Positions 30,274-38,295 of a stretch of 38,295 nucleotides of DNA are shown piece after piece (the stretch's first letter is position 1; every line of letters starts with the position of its first letter). The stretch is from JAFALX01 sp050734185. Its GTDB lineage: Bacteria > Chloroflexota > Dormibacteria > Aeolococcales > Aeolococcaceae. The notes below the pieces were generated by a model. It was not told where the DNA came from. It searched no databases and worked only from the letters and a program-made list of their open reading frames with translations. The stretch covers positions 1 through 38,295 of the forward strand of contig JBOHUE010000084.1 of the NCBI GenBank assembly GCA_050734185.1, read 5' to 3'. The position numbers and the translations under genes are program-made.

Positions 30274-31308
30274 CTAGTAGAAAGCCTGGGCGAGCTCGTA
30301 GAGGTCGCGCGGCACGCGCCGCTGTACGGCGGCGACGTCATGGATGCGCGCGATGTCGATCGCGCCGCAGCGCATGATCGGCATCTCACCCCAGCGGTGC
30401 TGCGTTGCGAGCTGGTACGCGCCGTGGCCGACGCGGGTGGCCCAGATGCGGTCGTACGCCGTCGGCGATCCGCCGCGCTGCAGATGACCGAGCACGGTGG
30501 CGCGGGTCTCGTGACCGGTGCGCTGCTCGATGATCTGCGCCAGCGACTCACCGACGCCGCGATTGCCGAGGCGTACGTGGCCGAACGCATCCACACCGCC
30601 CTGCGCGTCGTCCTTGGTCTGCAGTCCCTCCATCTCGACGCCCTCGGCGACGACGATGATGCTGAAGTCGCTCCCCGCGGAGTGACGCATGTTCAGGTGT
30701 TCGACCACCTCGTCGACCGTCACCGGGAACTCGGGGATGATGATCATGTCGGCCCCGCCCGCGATGCCACCCATCACGCCGACCCAGCCGGTGTCCCGGC
30801 CCATCACCTCGCACACCATCACGCGGTGATGCGACATCGCGGTGGTGTGCAACCGGTCCAGCGCCTCCATCACCACACTCACCGCGCTGTCGAAGCCGAT
30901 GCAGTACTCGGTGACGCTGAGGTCGTTGTCCATCGTCTTGGGCACACCGACGACGGGGGCGCCGTTCTCCGCCAGCCACGCTGCCACCGACAGCGTGTCG
31001 TCACCGCCGATCGCCACCAGCGCGTCGAGGCCAAAGCGATCGAGGTTGCGCCGCACCTCTTCGATTCCACCCTCGCGCTTCATCGGGTTGACCCGCGAGC
31101 TACCGAGAATCGTGCCGCCGAGTTGCAGGATGCCGGAGAACTTCGGGCGGTCCATGGCGACGCCATCGCCCTCACCCGTGAGCCCCGACCAGCCGTTGCG
31201 GATGCCGACGAGTGAGTGCCCGTCGAGCAGTGCCGGGCGGCCGACCGCGCGAATCGCGGCGTTCAGCCCTGGACAGTCACCGCCGCCGGTCAGCATGCCG
31301 ATGCGCAT
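30274..31308 (-). CDS. pfkA: 6-phosphofructokinase, likely pyrophosphate-dependent type
   Basis: 344 aa, glycolysis. GGGDCPGLNAAIR (8-20) at the N-terminus, GGDDT (101-105), PKTMDND (123-129) with the catalytic Asp127, and MGRDTGWVG follow the family order. ATP-type enzymes have Gly at position 104 (E. coli GGDGS). Asp104 together with Lys124 is the signature of PPi-dependent enzymes, so fructose-6-phosphate may be phosphorylated reversibly with pyrophosphate (inference). Co-directional with the LCP gene, 21 bases downstream of it. The stop lies 17 bases from the IS110 tandem repeat, but the protein appears full length. Confidence 0.93.
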   Translation of the reverse strand: MRIGMLTGGGDCPGLNAAIRAVGRPALLDGHSLVGIRNGWSGLTGEGDGVAMDRPKFSGILQLGGTILGSSRVNPMKREGGIEEVRRNLDRFGLDALVAIGGDDTLSVAAWLAENGAPVVGVPKTMDNDLSVTEYCIGFDSAVSVVMEALDRLHTTAMSHHRVMVCEVMGRDTGWVGVMGGIAGGADMIIIPEFPVTVDEVVEHLNMRHSAGSDFSIIVVAEGVEMEGLQTKDDAQGGVDAFGHVRLGNRGVGESLAQIIEQRTGHETRATVLGHLQRGGSPTAYDRIWATRVGHGAYQLATQHRWGEMPIMRCGAIDIARIHDVAAVQRRVPRDLYELAQAFY

Positions 31309-31329
31309 GTGCTGCCCTCCGCTGATGTG

Positions 31330-32796
31330 TTAGCGACCGACTCCTGGGGTGTCGAGAAACGCGGCCTCCTCCGCGGTGCCGAGGATCACCTCGACGCCTC
31401 CCGCGGACGGTGTGGCGGACGCCGCCGGCGCACCGGGGACGGCGGACGGCGTCGGTGCGGGGGTGGTCACCGTGACTCCGAAGTATGACGCGAGCCACTG
31501 CGCCGTCTGCGAGTCCTTGCCGCCGCTCTGATCGATGACCTGGGTGGCGGTCTGGCGCGCGGCCAGCGGCCCGCCGTCGGTGGTGGTGAACCCGATCTGC
31601 CCCATCACCGACGCCCAGCGCCCGGATGCATCGAGACGGCGCCCGCTGCCATCGAGGAACGTGACGGGCGCGTGCTCCGCGATCGCCTTCGGGTTGGGAA
31701 GGACGTTCTGGATGAAATGCGTGACCTGCTGGTACGTACGGTCGTGCGCGTACAGGTACGACGCGCCGCAGTTGGCCGGATAGCCGCATTCGAACAGGAA
31801 GTTCGTGTCGTCGATGCTGACGTGCTCGATCGTCTTGTTGTCGAGGTTCTTGACGAGCCCGTACAGCGCCTCCATGTCGCCGATCGACAGGTCGGTCACC
31901 ACGTTGTCACCCAGCGAGCTGATGAGCCCGGGGAGATTGCCGATGCCGCCGACGCTCTCCGCCTTGGTCTTGAGCGCGGCGATGATCAGCTGCTGCCTGC
32001 GGCTGCGCGCGAAGTCGGAGCCCTCGCCGTTGTCACCGTGCCGTGAGCGCGCGAACTCGAGCGCTGTGGTGCCGTTCATGTGCTGCGGACCCGCGTTGAA
32101 ATGCACCGTCATGTACGCGCAGTCGCCCTGGTCGCACTCGCCGTGCGGATACGTCGTGTCGGTGAACGACGTCGCAACGTTGACGTCAACGCCTCCGACC
32201 GAGTCGACCGCGGATTTGAACGCGGTGAAGTCCACACCGGCGAAGTGATCGATGTTGACCCCGAGCAGGTGCGTCATCGTCGGATCGGCGACGCTGGCGC
32301 CGGCGTTTGTCGCCCCCGACTGCGCCGGGCCGCTGCCGCTCGTCCCGTCGGAGTACGCCTGGTTGATGCGGCCGTAGTCGAACTTGCTGCCGCCCAGCAC
32401 GATGGGCACATACCAGTCACGCGGGATCGAGATCTCGGCGATCTGTGGCGGGCCGTTGGGCTGCGGCTGGATCGAGATCAGCATGATCGAGTCGGTGAGG
32501 TACGCCCCGTCGTGGCCGTCGCCGCCGTACCCGTACACCATGATGTTGATGCGCTGCAGGTTCTTGTGCGCCTTGTCGACGGACGAGCCGTTGCCGCCGC
32601 TCAGCGCATTGACGACCGCGCCGAACGGGTTGTCGTGCGTCGCGTGCGCGAGCGCGAGCGCGAGGCGCACGCCGTACTGGCCGACACCGAGGACGACGGC
32701 GAACACGAGGATGAGGACGACGCGCTTGCGCGTCAGCCATCGCGGCGCCACTTCGTACCGCGAGCGCCTGCGGCGCGTGCTGCTGCTGAAGGCCAT
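31330..32796 (-). CDS. LytR-CpsA-Psr (LCP) family cell-wall glycopolymer ligase
   Basis: 488 aa. An Arg-rich cytosolic tail and one membrane segment (about 25-50, VVLILVFAVVLGVG) anchor an extracytoplasmic LCP domain: INIMVYGYGGDGHDGAYLTD, IPRDWYVPI, LGVNIDHFAGVDFTAFKSAV, DSVGGVDVNV and FARSRHGDNGEGSDFARSRR, whose Arg/Asp residues bind the polyprenyl pyrophosphate substrate in this family. The C-terminal third holds a LytR_C-like domain (PVTFLDGSGRRLDASGRWAS) and a Thr/Pro/Ala-rich end. LCP enzymes attach teichoic acid, arabinogalactan or capsule to peptidoglycan. It precedes pfkA by 21 bases. Confidence 0.92.
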   Translation of the reverse strand: MAFSSSTRRRRSRYEVAPRWLTRKRVVLILVFAVVLGVGQYGVRLALALAHATHDNPFGAVVNALSGGNGSSVDKAHKNLQRINIMVYGYGGDGHDGAYLTDSIMLISIQPQPNGPPQIAEISIPRDWYVPIVLGGSKFDYGRINQAYSDGTSGSGPAQSGATNAGASVADPTMTHLLGVNIDHFAGVDFTAFKSAVDSVGGVDVNVATSFTDTTYPHGECDQGDCAYMTVHFNAGPQHMNGTTALEFARSRHGDNGEGSDFARSRRQQLIIAALKTKAESVGGIGNLPGLISSLGDNVVTDLSIGDMEALYGLVKNLDNKTIEHVSIDDTNFLFECGYPANCGASYLYAHDRTYQQVTHFIQNVLPNPKAIAEHAPVTFLDGSGRRLDASGRWASVMGQIGFTTTDGGPLAARQTATQVIDQSGGKDSQTAQWLASYFGVTVTTPAPTPSAVPGAPAASATPSAGGVEVILGTAEEAAFLDTPGVGR

Positions 32797-32950
32797 TTCT
32801 GCTCTGACTGGGTGGATGGGCGGACGGCGTCTGCGGCGCCCGCGGCTGAACCAGTGCGCCTGTGCGGCGCACCCCCGGCATCGCCCTGGAGTGGAACGTG
32901 TAGTGAAACTGAAGGGTTACCGATGAGTCGCCTGGTAGGGTAGCGCACTT

Positions 32951-33913
32951 ATGCGCGCGCAGCAGTTCTCGGAGCTGACCGGCCCGGACGCGCTGCACCT
33001 GGTCGACGCGCCCGAGCCCGATGCGTCGGCCGGCGTCCTGATCGAGATCGAGAGCGCGGGCGTCAGCTTTCCCGATCTGCTCATGAGCCGCGGTCTATAT
33101 CAGACGAAGCCGCCGCTGCCGTTCATCCCCGGTGTGGAGGTCGCGGGAACAGTGCTCTCTGCAACGAATGACGAGTTCGCACGTGGTGAGCACGTGATGG
33201 CCCTCACGCTCGTCGGTGGCTATGCCGAACGTGTGTCCGCATCGACAGCGTTGACGGTGCGCGTGCCGCGCGGGCTATCGATGCAGGCCGCGGGCGGCTT
33301 CCTCATGAATCACCACACCGCACATTTCGCGCTGGCGCGCCGCGGCCGCGTCCGCGCCGGCGACGTCGTTCTCGTCCACGGCGCGGGTGGCGGCCTCGGC
33401 AGTGCGTGCGTGCAGGTCGCTTCCGGTCTCGGCGCACGCGTGTTCGGCGTCGTGAGCAGCGACGCGAAGGCCGGCGTCGCGCGCGCTGCAGGCGCGGACG
33501 AGGTGATCGCCACCACCGTGGACTGGGCGGCCGCGGTGCGCGAGCTCACGGACGGTCGCGGGGTCGACGCGGTCATCGACCCGGTCGGTGGCGATCGATT
33601 CGATCAGAGCGTGCGCTGCCTCGCCCCGGAGGGACGGCTCGTCGTTGTGGGATTCACCGAGGGTCGCATTCCCTCGGTGCAGGCGAACCGCATCCTGTTT
33701 CGCAACGTCGACATCGCCGGCGCTGCCTGGGGCGCCTTTCTTGCGGTGGAGCCGCAGCTCTTCAGGCAGACTCAGCAGGCGCTCGACGTGATGATCGAGG
33801 GCGGCGCCCTACATCCCATCGTGGGTGCGACGTACCCGCTGGAGCGCGCGGCCGACGCGTTGCGACTGCTGGAGAGCCGCGAGGCGACGGGGAAGGTGGT
33901 CCTGGCAGGCTGA
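32951..33913 (+). CDS. Zinc-independent MDR oxidoreductase (NADPH:quinone reductase-like)
   Basis: 320 aa. GroES-like N-terminal domain (LIEIESAGVSFPDLLMSRGLYQ, FIPGVEVAGTV, GGYAERVSA) and Rossmann domain with VLVHGAGGGLGSACVQVA followed by VFGVVSSDAKAGVARAAGADEVI. The catalytic-zinc ligands of alcohol dehydrogenases are absent, as expected for quinone reductase / crotonyl-CoA reductase relatives. It diverges from the LCP gene across 154 bases and converges with the acyl-CoA dehydrogenase gene (4 bases between stops). A role in acyl-CoA or quinone metabolism is inferred from the neighbours only. Confidence 0.9.
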   Translation: MRAQQFSELTGPDALHLVDAPEPDASAGVLIEIESAGVSFPDLLMSRGLYQTKPPLPFIPGVEVAGTVLSATNDEFARGEHVMALTLVGGYAERVSASTALTVRVPRGLSMQAAGGFLMNHHTAHFALARRGRVRAGDVVLVHGAGGGLGSACVQVASGLGARVFGVVSSDAKAGVARAAGADEVIATTVDWAAAVRELTDGRGVDAVIDPVGGDRFDQSVRCLAPEGRLVVVGFTEGRIPSVQANRILFRNVDIAGAAWGAFLAVEPQLFRQTQQALDVMIEGGALHPIVGATYPLERAADALRLLESREATGKVVLAG

Positions 33914-33917
33914 GCGG

Positions 33918-35066
33918 TCAGGCGCCAAGCAGGTCGCGAGCGATCACGATGCGCTGAATCTGCTGGGTGCCCTCGTAGATCTGTGTGATCTTGGCGTCGC
34001 GCATCATGCGTTCGACCGGGTACTCGTTCACGTATCCGTAGCCGCCGAGGATCTGCACGGCGTCGGTGGTCACGCGCATCGCCGCGTCACCGGCGAGCAG
34101 CTTGGCGAGCGCCGCGTTGTGCGCCACCTCAGGGCTGCCGTCGTCGATCATCTGTGACGCTTGATAGACGAGTGCGCGAGCCGCGGCGGTCTGCGCCTCC
34201 ATGTCGGCGAGCATGAACTGAATGCCCTCGAACTCCGCGATCGCCTTGCCGAACTGCTTGCGTTCACGCGCATAGCCGACGGCGTAGTCGAGCGCGCCCT
34301 GGGCAATGCCGAGCGCCTGTGCAGCGACTCCCGGGCGCGAACGATCGAGCACCTTCATCGCGATGTGGAAGCCCTCACCCTCCTCGCCGAGGCGGTTCGC
34401 GGCAGGCACCACCACCTCGTCGAAGTGCAGCTCCGCGGTGTTGCTGCCGCGGATGCCCATCTTGCCGTGGATCGTGCTGGCGGTGAACCCACGTGTGTGC
34501 TGCGGATCCTCGATGACGAAGGCGCTCACGCCCTTGGCGCGCTCGTTCGGGTCCGTCTTGGCAAAAACAGTGATGACGTCCGCGACGCCGCCCTCGGTGA
34601 TCCACATCTTGGAACCGGTGATGACGTACTCATCGCCATGGCGTTCAGCACGCGTCTCCATGCCCGCCGGATCGCTCCCGGCTCCCGCCTCGGTCAGCGC
34701 GTACGCGGCCAGCTTGCGACCGCTCGACAGTTCCGGCAGCAGGCGCTGCTTCTGCTCCGCGGTGCCGGCGATCATCAGCGGATACCCGGCGAGCGACTGA
34801 ACCGCAAGGATGATTGCGCTGGTGGCGCACACCTTGGCGATCTCCTCCACTGCGACATTGAGCGTCAGTGCGCTGCCCGAGAGGCCGCCGTACTCGGGCG
34901 GGAACGGCAGTGCGAAGAGGTCGTGCTGGCGGAACAGCTCGACGATGTCCCAGGGGAACTCGCCGCTGCGATCGATCTCGCCGGCGCGTGGCGCGATCCT
35001 GTCGCGCGCGATGTCGCGCACCGTCTGGCGGATCATCAGCTGCTCTTCGTTGAGGCGGAGATCCAT
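33918..35066 (-). CDS. Acyl-CoA dehydrogenase
   Basis: 382-aa FAD flavoenzyme of fatty or branched-chain acyl-CoA oxidation. The family pattern is complete: YALTEAGAGSDPAGMETRAE, YVITGSKMWITEGGVADVITVFA, MGIRGSNTAELHFDEVVVPA, AALAKLLAGDAAMRVTTDAVQILGGYGY, and the catalytic base Glu365 in IYEGTQQIQRIV. Length and the Glu position fit the short-chain/isovaleryl subgroup. Chain specificity cannot be set. It diverges from the Tat/PepSY-like gene across 169 bases. Confidence 0.95.
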   Translation of the reverse strand: MDLRLNEEQLMIRQTVRDIARDRIAPRAGEIDRSGEFPWDIVELFRQHDLFALPFPPEYGGLSGSALTLNVAVEEIAKVCATSAIILAVQSLAGYPLMIAGTAEQKQRLLPELSSGRKLAAYALTEAGAGSDPAGMETRAERHGDEYVITGSKMWITEGGVADVITVFAKTDPNERAKGVSAFVIEDPQHTRGFTASTIHGKMGIRGSNTAELHFDEVVVPAANRLGEEGEGFHIAMKVLDRSRPGVAAQALGIAQGALDYAVGYARERKQFGKAIAEFEGIQFMLADMEAQTAAARALVYQASQMIDDGSPEVAHNAALAKLLAGDAAMRVTTDAVQILGGYGYVNEYPVERMMRDAKITQIYEGTQQIQRIVIARDLLGA

Positions 35067-35235
35067 CGGTTCAGATCCTACTCAACCACCCCGGCGACCG
35101 GCAGAAGTTCCCAGCGACCTCCAAGCGAAGAGCCAGGACGGTGTAAGGCGGCGCCCGCACGCTGATGCACATCGATCCCGCGCCGGCAGGCGGCGGGACC
35201 CGCAATCAGCGCAACGCGCACAGGAGATGCCACCC

Positions 35236-35724
35236 ATGGACAGCGACACAGAGAATCGGCCGCCGCGCCGGTTCGGAGGGATGAGCCGCCGCGCCGCCCT
35301 CCTCACCACCACCGTCGGCCTTGCGGTCGGCGGGTTTGCCGGCGGCTACGTGATCAGCCACGCCGCGACGTCGAGCTCGACCCCGAGCCCGAGCGCGAGC
35401 CCGAGCACCAACTCGGGCACCCCCCCGGCCAACGGCTCGTCGATGCCGGCTCACGGCAGCCCGGCGCATGAGAGCACGGAGACAGCCGTCACCGGCGACA
35501 ACGCAACCAAGGCCCAGGCGGCGGCCGTGAAATCCGTCGGCAGTGGGACCGCGGGCGCCGTCACGACGGACTTCACCCAGAGCGGATACGAGGTCACGGT
35601 GACCAAGTCGGACGACTCGACGGTTGAGGTCCACATGGACAGCTCCTTCAACGTGATGCAGGGCCCGGGCCCCGGCCACGGCGGCCCCGGCGGCGACCTC
35701 GCCGCCCCCAGCACCAACGGCTGA
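35236..35724 (+). CDS. Secreted/anchored protein with Tat-like signal and PepSY-like domain
   Basis: 162 aa from ATG 35236 (AGGAGA 8 bases upstream). The N-terminus has a twin-arginine motif, SRRAALLTTTVGLAVGGFAG, suggesting Tat export or membrane anchoring. A Ser/Pro/Thr/Gly linker (about 45-85) leads to a PepSY-like module: ATKAQAAAVKSVGSG, then GYEVTVTKSDDSTVEVHMDS, then FNVM. The end is Gly/Pro-rich. PepSY modules often inhibit peptidases or act at the cell surface. No partner is evident nearby. A strong terminator follows. Confidence 0.8.
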   Translation: MDSDTENRPPRRFGGMSRRAALLTTTVGLAVGGFAGGYVISHAATSSSTPSPSASPSTNSGTPPANGSSMPAHGSPAHESTETAVTGDNATKAQAAAVKSVGSGTAGAVTTDFTQSGYEVTVTKSDDSTVEVHMDSSFNVMQGPGPGHGGPGGDLAAPSTNG

Positions 35725-35750
35725 CCCGACTCGCCACGACCGCAACGCGC

Positions 35751-35780
35751 GGGTGGGGCCGGCATCTTCCGGCTCCACCC
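35751..35780. terminator. Bidirectional terminator hairpin
   Basis: GGGTGGGGCCGG, loop CATCTT, CCGGCTCCACCC: a 12-bp stem with one G-U pair between the convergent PepSY-like and thiolase genes (stops at 35724 and 35789). It lacks a long U tract in either direction but is placed to end both transcripts. Confidence 0.75.
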
Positions 35781-35788
35781 CCTTGCGC

Positions 35789-36964
35789 TCAGTCGACGCG
35801 AACGATGGTCGCCTCGCCCTGCGCCATGCCGCTGCAGATGCCGGCGGCGCCGTAGCCACCACCGCGGCGGTGCAGCTCGTAGAGCAGCGTCATGAGGATG
35901 CGGGCGCCGCTCGCGCCGATGGGATGACCGACCGCGATGGCACCGCCGTTGACGTTGACGATCTCCGGATCCACCTCGAGCATGCGTGTGCTGCTGATGG
36001 CGACGGCGGCGAACGCCTCGTTGATCTCCACCAGCGAGAGCTTCGATGTGTCCACCTCGCCGCGGGTCTTGCGCATCGCCGCTTCCACCGCGAGCGCGGG
36101 CACGGTCGCGAGATACGGATGGTCGGCCGCCGACTCTCCGTAGGCGAGCCAGCTGCCGAGCGGCCGCAGGCCCATCGCCGAGGCGCGCTCTGCACTCATC
36201 AGCACGACCGCTGACGCGCCGTCGTTCATGCCGGGCGCGTTTCCCGCGGTGACCGTGCTGTCGGGGCCGAACGCGCCGCGCAACGACGCGAGCTTCTCCA
36301 GCGACGTGTCCGGGCGCGGCTGTTCGTCGCGCTCGACGGCGCCGCTGTTCACCGGCATCGACAGGATCTCGTCGGCGAACCAGCCCGCGTCGAGCGCATC
36401 GCGGTAGCGGATCTGCGAGCGGTACGCCCACGCATCCTGCTGGGCCCGCGTCACCGAGAGCTCCGCGGCAACGTCACTGCCATGCACGCCCATGAGCACG
36501 CCGTCGACGGGACAGCAGAGCCCGTCGCGCATCATGCTGTCGACGAGCGTGGAGTCACCGATGCGCGCGCCGAACCGATGGTCCTGCAGCAGGTGCGGCG
36601 CTCGCGACATCGACTCCATCCCGCCCGCGACGACGACGTCGGCCTCGCCCGCGTTGATCAGCAGCGCGCCGAGGTTCACCGCTTTGAGTGCCGAGGCGCA
36701 CACCTTGTTGACGGTGAAGGCCGAGACCGTCGGCGGCAGACCGGCGTTCAGCGCCGCTTGCCGAGCCGGCACCTGGCCGAGGCCGGCGCCGAGCACGGTG
36801 CCCATGATCACCTGGTCGACATCCTCTGGCTCGAGGCGGCTGCGCGCCACCACCTCACGGATGACGTGCGCGCCGAGGTCCACCGCCGGCACAGAGGCGA
36901 GCGCGCCGCCCAGCTTGCCGAACGGAGTGCGCGCGGCGGCCACGACCACCGGCTCTCTGCTCAC
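35789..36964 (-). CDS. Acetyl-CoA C-acetyltransferase (thiolase)
   Basis: 391-aa thiolase. Nucleophile Cys89 in TVNKVCASALKAV, His347 in NGGAIAVGHPIGASGARI, and Cys377 in GICSGMAQGEA, where degradative and biosynthetic thiolases usually read CxGxGxG/A. All catalytic residues are present. It condenses two acetyl-CoA or cleaves 3-ketoacyl-CoA. It follows the acyl-CoA dehydrogenase gene by 19 bases on the same strand, so the two likely work in one beta-oxidation-type or butanoate pathway. Hydratase and hydroxyacyl dehydrogenase genes are not in the window. Confidence 0.95.
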   Translation of the reverse strand: MSREPVVVAAARTPFGKLGGALASVPAVDLGAHVIREVVARSRLEPEDVDQVIMGTVLGAGLGQVPARQAALNAGLPPTVSAFTVNKVCASALKAVNLGALLINAGEADVVVAGGMESMSRAPHLLQDHRFGARIGDSTLVDSMMRDGLCCPVDGVLMGVHGSDVAAELSVTRAQQDAWAYRSQIRYRDALDAGWFADEILSMPVNSGAVERDEQPRPDTSLEKLASLRGAFGPDSTVTAGNAPGMNDGASAVVLMSAERASAMGLRPLGSWLAYGESAADHPYLATVPALAVEAAMRKTRGEVDTSKLSLVEINEAFAAVAISSTRMLEVDPEIVNVNGGAIAVGHPIGASGARILMTLLYELHRRGGGYGAAGICSGMAQGEATIVRVD

Positions 36965-36983
36965 CTCGGGATGCTACCCGGCG

Positions 36984-38150
36984 TCAATCGGCCTCAATCT
37001 CGAACGGCCGCAAGAGGTGGCGCGCTATGAGGATTCGCTGCACCTCACTGGTGCCTTCGCCGATCTCGCCCGCCTTCACATCGCGGTAGTAGCGCGCGAC
37101 GGGCGACTCTTCCATGAACCCATAGCCACCGTGTATCTGCACGGCCTGGTTGGCGCAGGCGGTGGCGACCTCAGATGCGTGCAGCTTCGCCATCGACGCC
37201 CACGGCGACGCGGGTTGCCCAGCGTCGATTGCCGCAGCGGCGCGCCACGTCATCAAACGGGCCAGCTCGATCTGCGTGCCCATGTCGGCGAGCTTGAACT
37301 GAGTGGCCTGGAAGCGCGCCAGCGGGACGCCGAACTGCCTGCGCTCCGCCGCGTACGCAAGTGACACATCGAGGCACGCCTGCGCCACACCGACGGACAG
37401 CGCCGCGATGGCAACGCGCCCCTTCTCAAGTATGTGCAGAAACTGGCTGAAACCGCCGCCCTCGTCACCGACGATGTTGGCCAGGGGGACGCGGCAATCG
37501 TCGAACAGCAGCTCGCGCGTGTCGGACGCGTGCCAGCCGAGCTTGCGATACTTCGGCGCCTGCGTGTACCCGGGCGTGCCGCGCTCCACCGCGATGGCGC
37601 TGATGCGATTGCTGCCGTTCTCGCTCGCCGTCACCGCCGCCACGGTGACGCCGGCGCTGATGTCGGTGCCCGCGTTGGTGATGAAGGACTTGCGCCCGTT
37701 GATCACCCAGTCACCGGCGTCGCGTCGCGCACGCGTCTCGGTGGCGGCGGCGTCCGAGCCGGCACCGGGCTCGGTGAGGCCGAACGACCAGAGCTTGTCG
37801 CCGGAGAGTAGCGGCGGGAGCCAGCGCTCCCGCTGCTCCGTCGTGCCGAAGTCGACGAGCATCGTGATGCCCAGTGACACCGCGGCCTCGAGCGTGATCC
37901 CCGCGCTCGCGTCGGCGCGTGACACCTCCTCCATTGCCAGGCAGTACGAGAGGTAGTCGCCGCCGGCGCCGCCGACCGACTCCGGAAATGGCAGCGCAAA
38001 CAGCCCGAGACGAGCCATGCCGCGCACCCAGTCGTACGGGAAGGCGCCGCTCTCGTCGTACTCGTGCGCCCGCGGAGCGATCTCGGCACGGGCGAAGTCG
38101 CGAACCGCGCCTCGAATCTCCCGCTGTTCCGCTGTCAGCTCAAAGTCCAC
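36984..38150 (-). CDS. Acyl-CoA dehydrogenase (second copy)
   Basis: 388 aa, same family as 33918-35066 but clearly diverged. FGLTEPGAGSDAAATETRAR, WVINGRKSFITNAGTDISAGV, LGWHASDTRELLFDDCRVPL, ACANQAVQIHGGYGFMEESP, and catalytic Glu365 in IGEGTSEVQRILIA are present. The ITNAGT/TRELLFDDC segments resemble butyryl/short-chain enzymes. Upstream partner of the thiolase gene. The start is ATG 38150, 31 bases after the stop of the Pro/Gln-rich gene on the same strand. Confidence 0.95.
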   Translation of the reverse strand: MDFELTAEQREIRGAVRDFARAEIAPRAHEYDESGAFPYDWVRGMARLGLFALPFPESVGGAGGDYLSYCLAMEEVSRADASAGITLEAAVSLGITMLVDFGTTEQRERWLPPLLSGDKLWSFGLTEPGAGSDAAATETRARRDAGDWVINGRKSFITNAGTDISAGVTVAAVTASENGSNRISAIAVERGTPGYTQAPKYRKLGWHASDTRELLFDDCRVPLANIVGDEGGGFSQFLHILEKGRVAIAALSVGVAQACLDVSLAYAAERRQFGVPLARFQATQFKLADMGTQIELARLMTWRAAAAIDAGQPASPWASMAKLHASEVATACANQAVQIHGGYGFMEESPVARYYRDVKAGEIGEGTSEVQRILIARHLLRPFEIEAD

Positions 38151-38181
38151 CGTCCCAACCGTACTGCGCCGGCGAGAGGCC

Positions 38182-38295
38182 TCAGCGCCAGGGTGGAGGC
38201 GGCGGCGACCAGGGCGACCCGCCCGGAAAGGGCGGCTGTTGCTGCGGCTGTGGGCGTGGCTGCGCGCGTGGCTGGTGCGGCGGTGCCGCCGGCGG
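38182..38295 (-). CDS. Pro/Gln-rich C-terminal tail of a protein cut by the window edge
   Basis: 37 codons plus TGA are visible on the minus strand. They read PPAAPPHQPRAQPRPQPQQQ, then PPFPGGSPWSPPPPPWR. This is a low-complexity tail as found in secreted, membrane or cell-division proteins of high-GC Gram-positives. Nothing about the main domain can be said. The reading frame is supported only by its composition and the stop position 31 bases before the acyl-CoA dehydrogenase gene. Confidence 0.45.
   Translation of the reverse strand, partial: PPAAPPHQPRAQPRPQPQQQPPFPGGSPWSPPPPPWR

Noticed and set aside
1..38295. CRISPR arrays, rRNA genes, phage structural genes and riboswitches
   Set aside because: No regularly spaced repeats, rRNA sequence or phage proteins were seen. 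No aptamer pattern such as SAM or cobalamin was recognised ahead of the sulfur genes.

Overview
The window is high-GC, densely coded bacterial DNA with frequent GTG starts and many 1-4 base gene overlaps (ATGA, GTGA, TGATG). The gene content fits a high-GC Gram-positive-type lineage (Actinomycetota, Chloroflexota or Candidatus Dormibacterota): an LCP cell-wall ligase, a phosphofructokinase with pyrophosphate-type signature residues, a CysM/JAMM sulfur pair, and acyl-CoA dehydrogenase/thiolase genes. I cannot fix the phylum from sequence alone.

Layout. (1) 1-6292 (+): a housekeeping and sulfur amino-acid operon with the enolase 3' part, a PLP trans-sulfuration enzyme, a 70-aa protein, a CysM-like cysteine synthase, a JAMM peptidase, Der GTPase and GpsA. 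(2) 6285-11983: a block with a TetR-type regulator, a zinc-ribbon protein, a GT4-GH130 fusion and a helical toroid protein on the minus strand, and a divergent cupin plus a small coiled-coil gene on the plus strand. It ends in a decayed second copy of the gpsA 3' region (11984-12151), directly before tRNA-Pro(GGG). The block is therefore bracketed by gpsA sequence, as expected of an insertion or recombination event. (3) 12247-13804: decayed DNA with an IS3-type OrfA remnant, then a secreted protein behind a near-consensus promoter. (4) 13811-17140: two small genes, a three-domain aldo-keto reductase/polynucleotide-kinase/degenerate-HAD protein, and a DUF2461 protein.

(5) 17148-21808 (-): four overlapping or closely spaced genes for a membrane-anchored solute-binding-like protein, TelA, a lipoprotein with solute-binding and von Willebrand A domains, and an XpaC-like membrane protein. 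This looks like a cell-envelope stress or toxic-anion system. (6) 21807-25484: a small unknown gene, then a sulfide/persulfide-type module (MFS permease and MBL-double-rhodanese protein, divergent from an ArsR-rhodanese regulator). (7) 25531-28841: a TetR gene with a perfect operator, followed by an ABC-2 exporter. (8) 28842-30257: an IS110-family element with a long 5' non-coding region that could encode a guide (bridge) RNA. (9) 30274-32796 (-): LCP protein and phosphofructokinase. (10) 32951-38295: a quinone-oxidoreductase-like MDR enzyme, two acyl-CoA dehydrogenases, a thiolase, a Tat/PepSY-like secreted protein, and the Pro/Gln-rich tail of a protein cut by the window edge.

The strongest leads for something unusual are the gpsA-bracketed glycoside block, the AKR-PNK-dead-HAD fusion, and the TelA/VWA/solute-binding operon. 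Most functional calls are family recognition by eye. No database search was possible.
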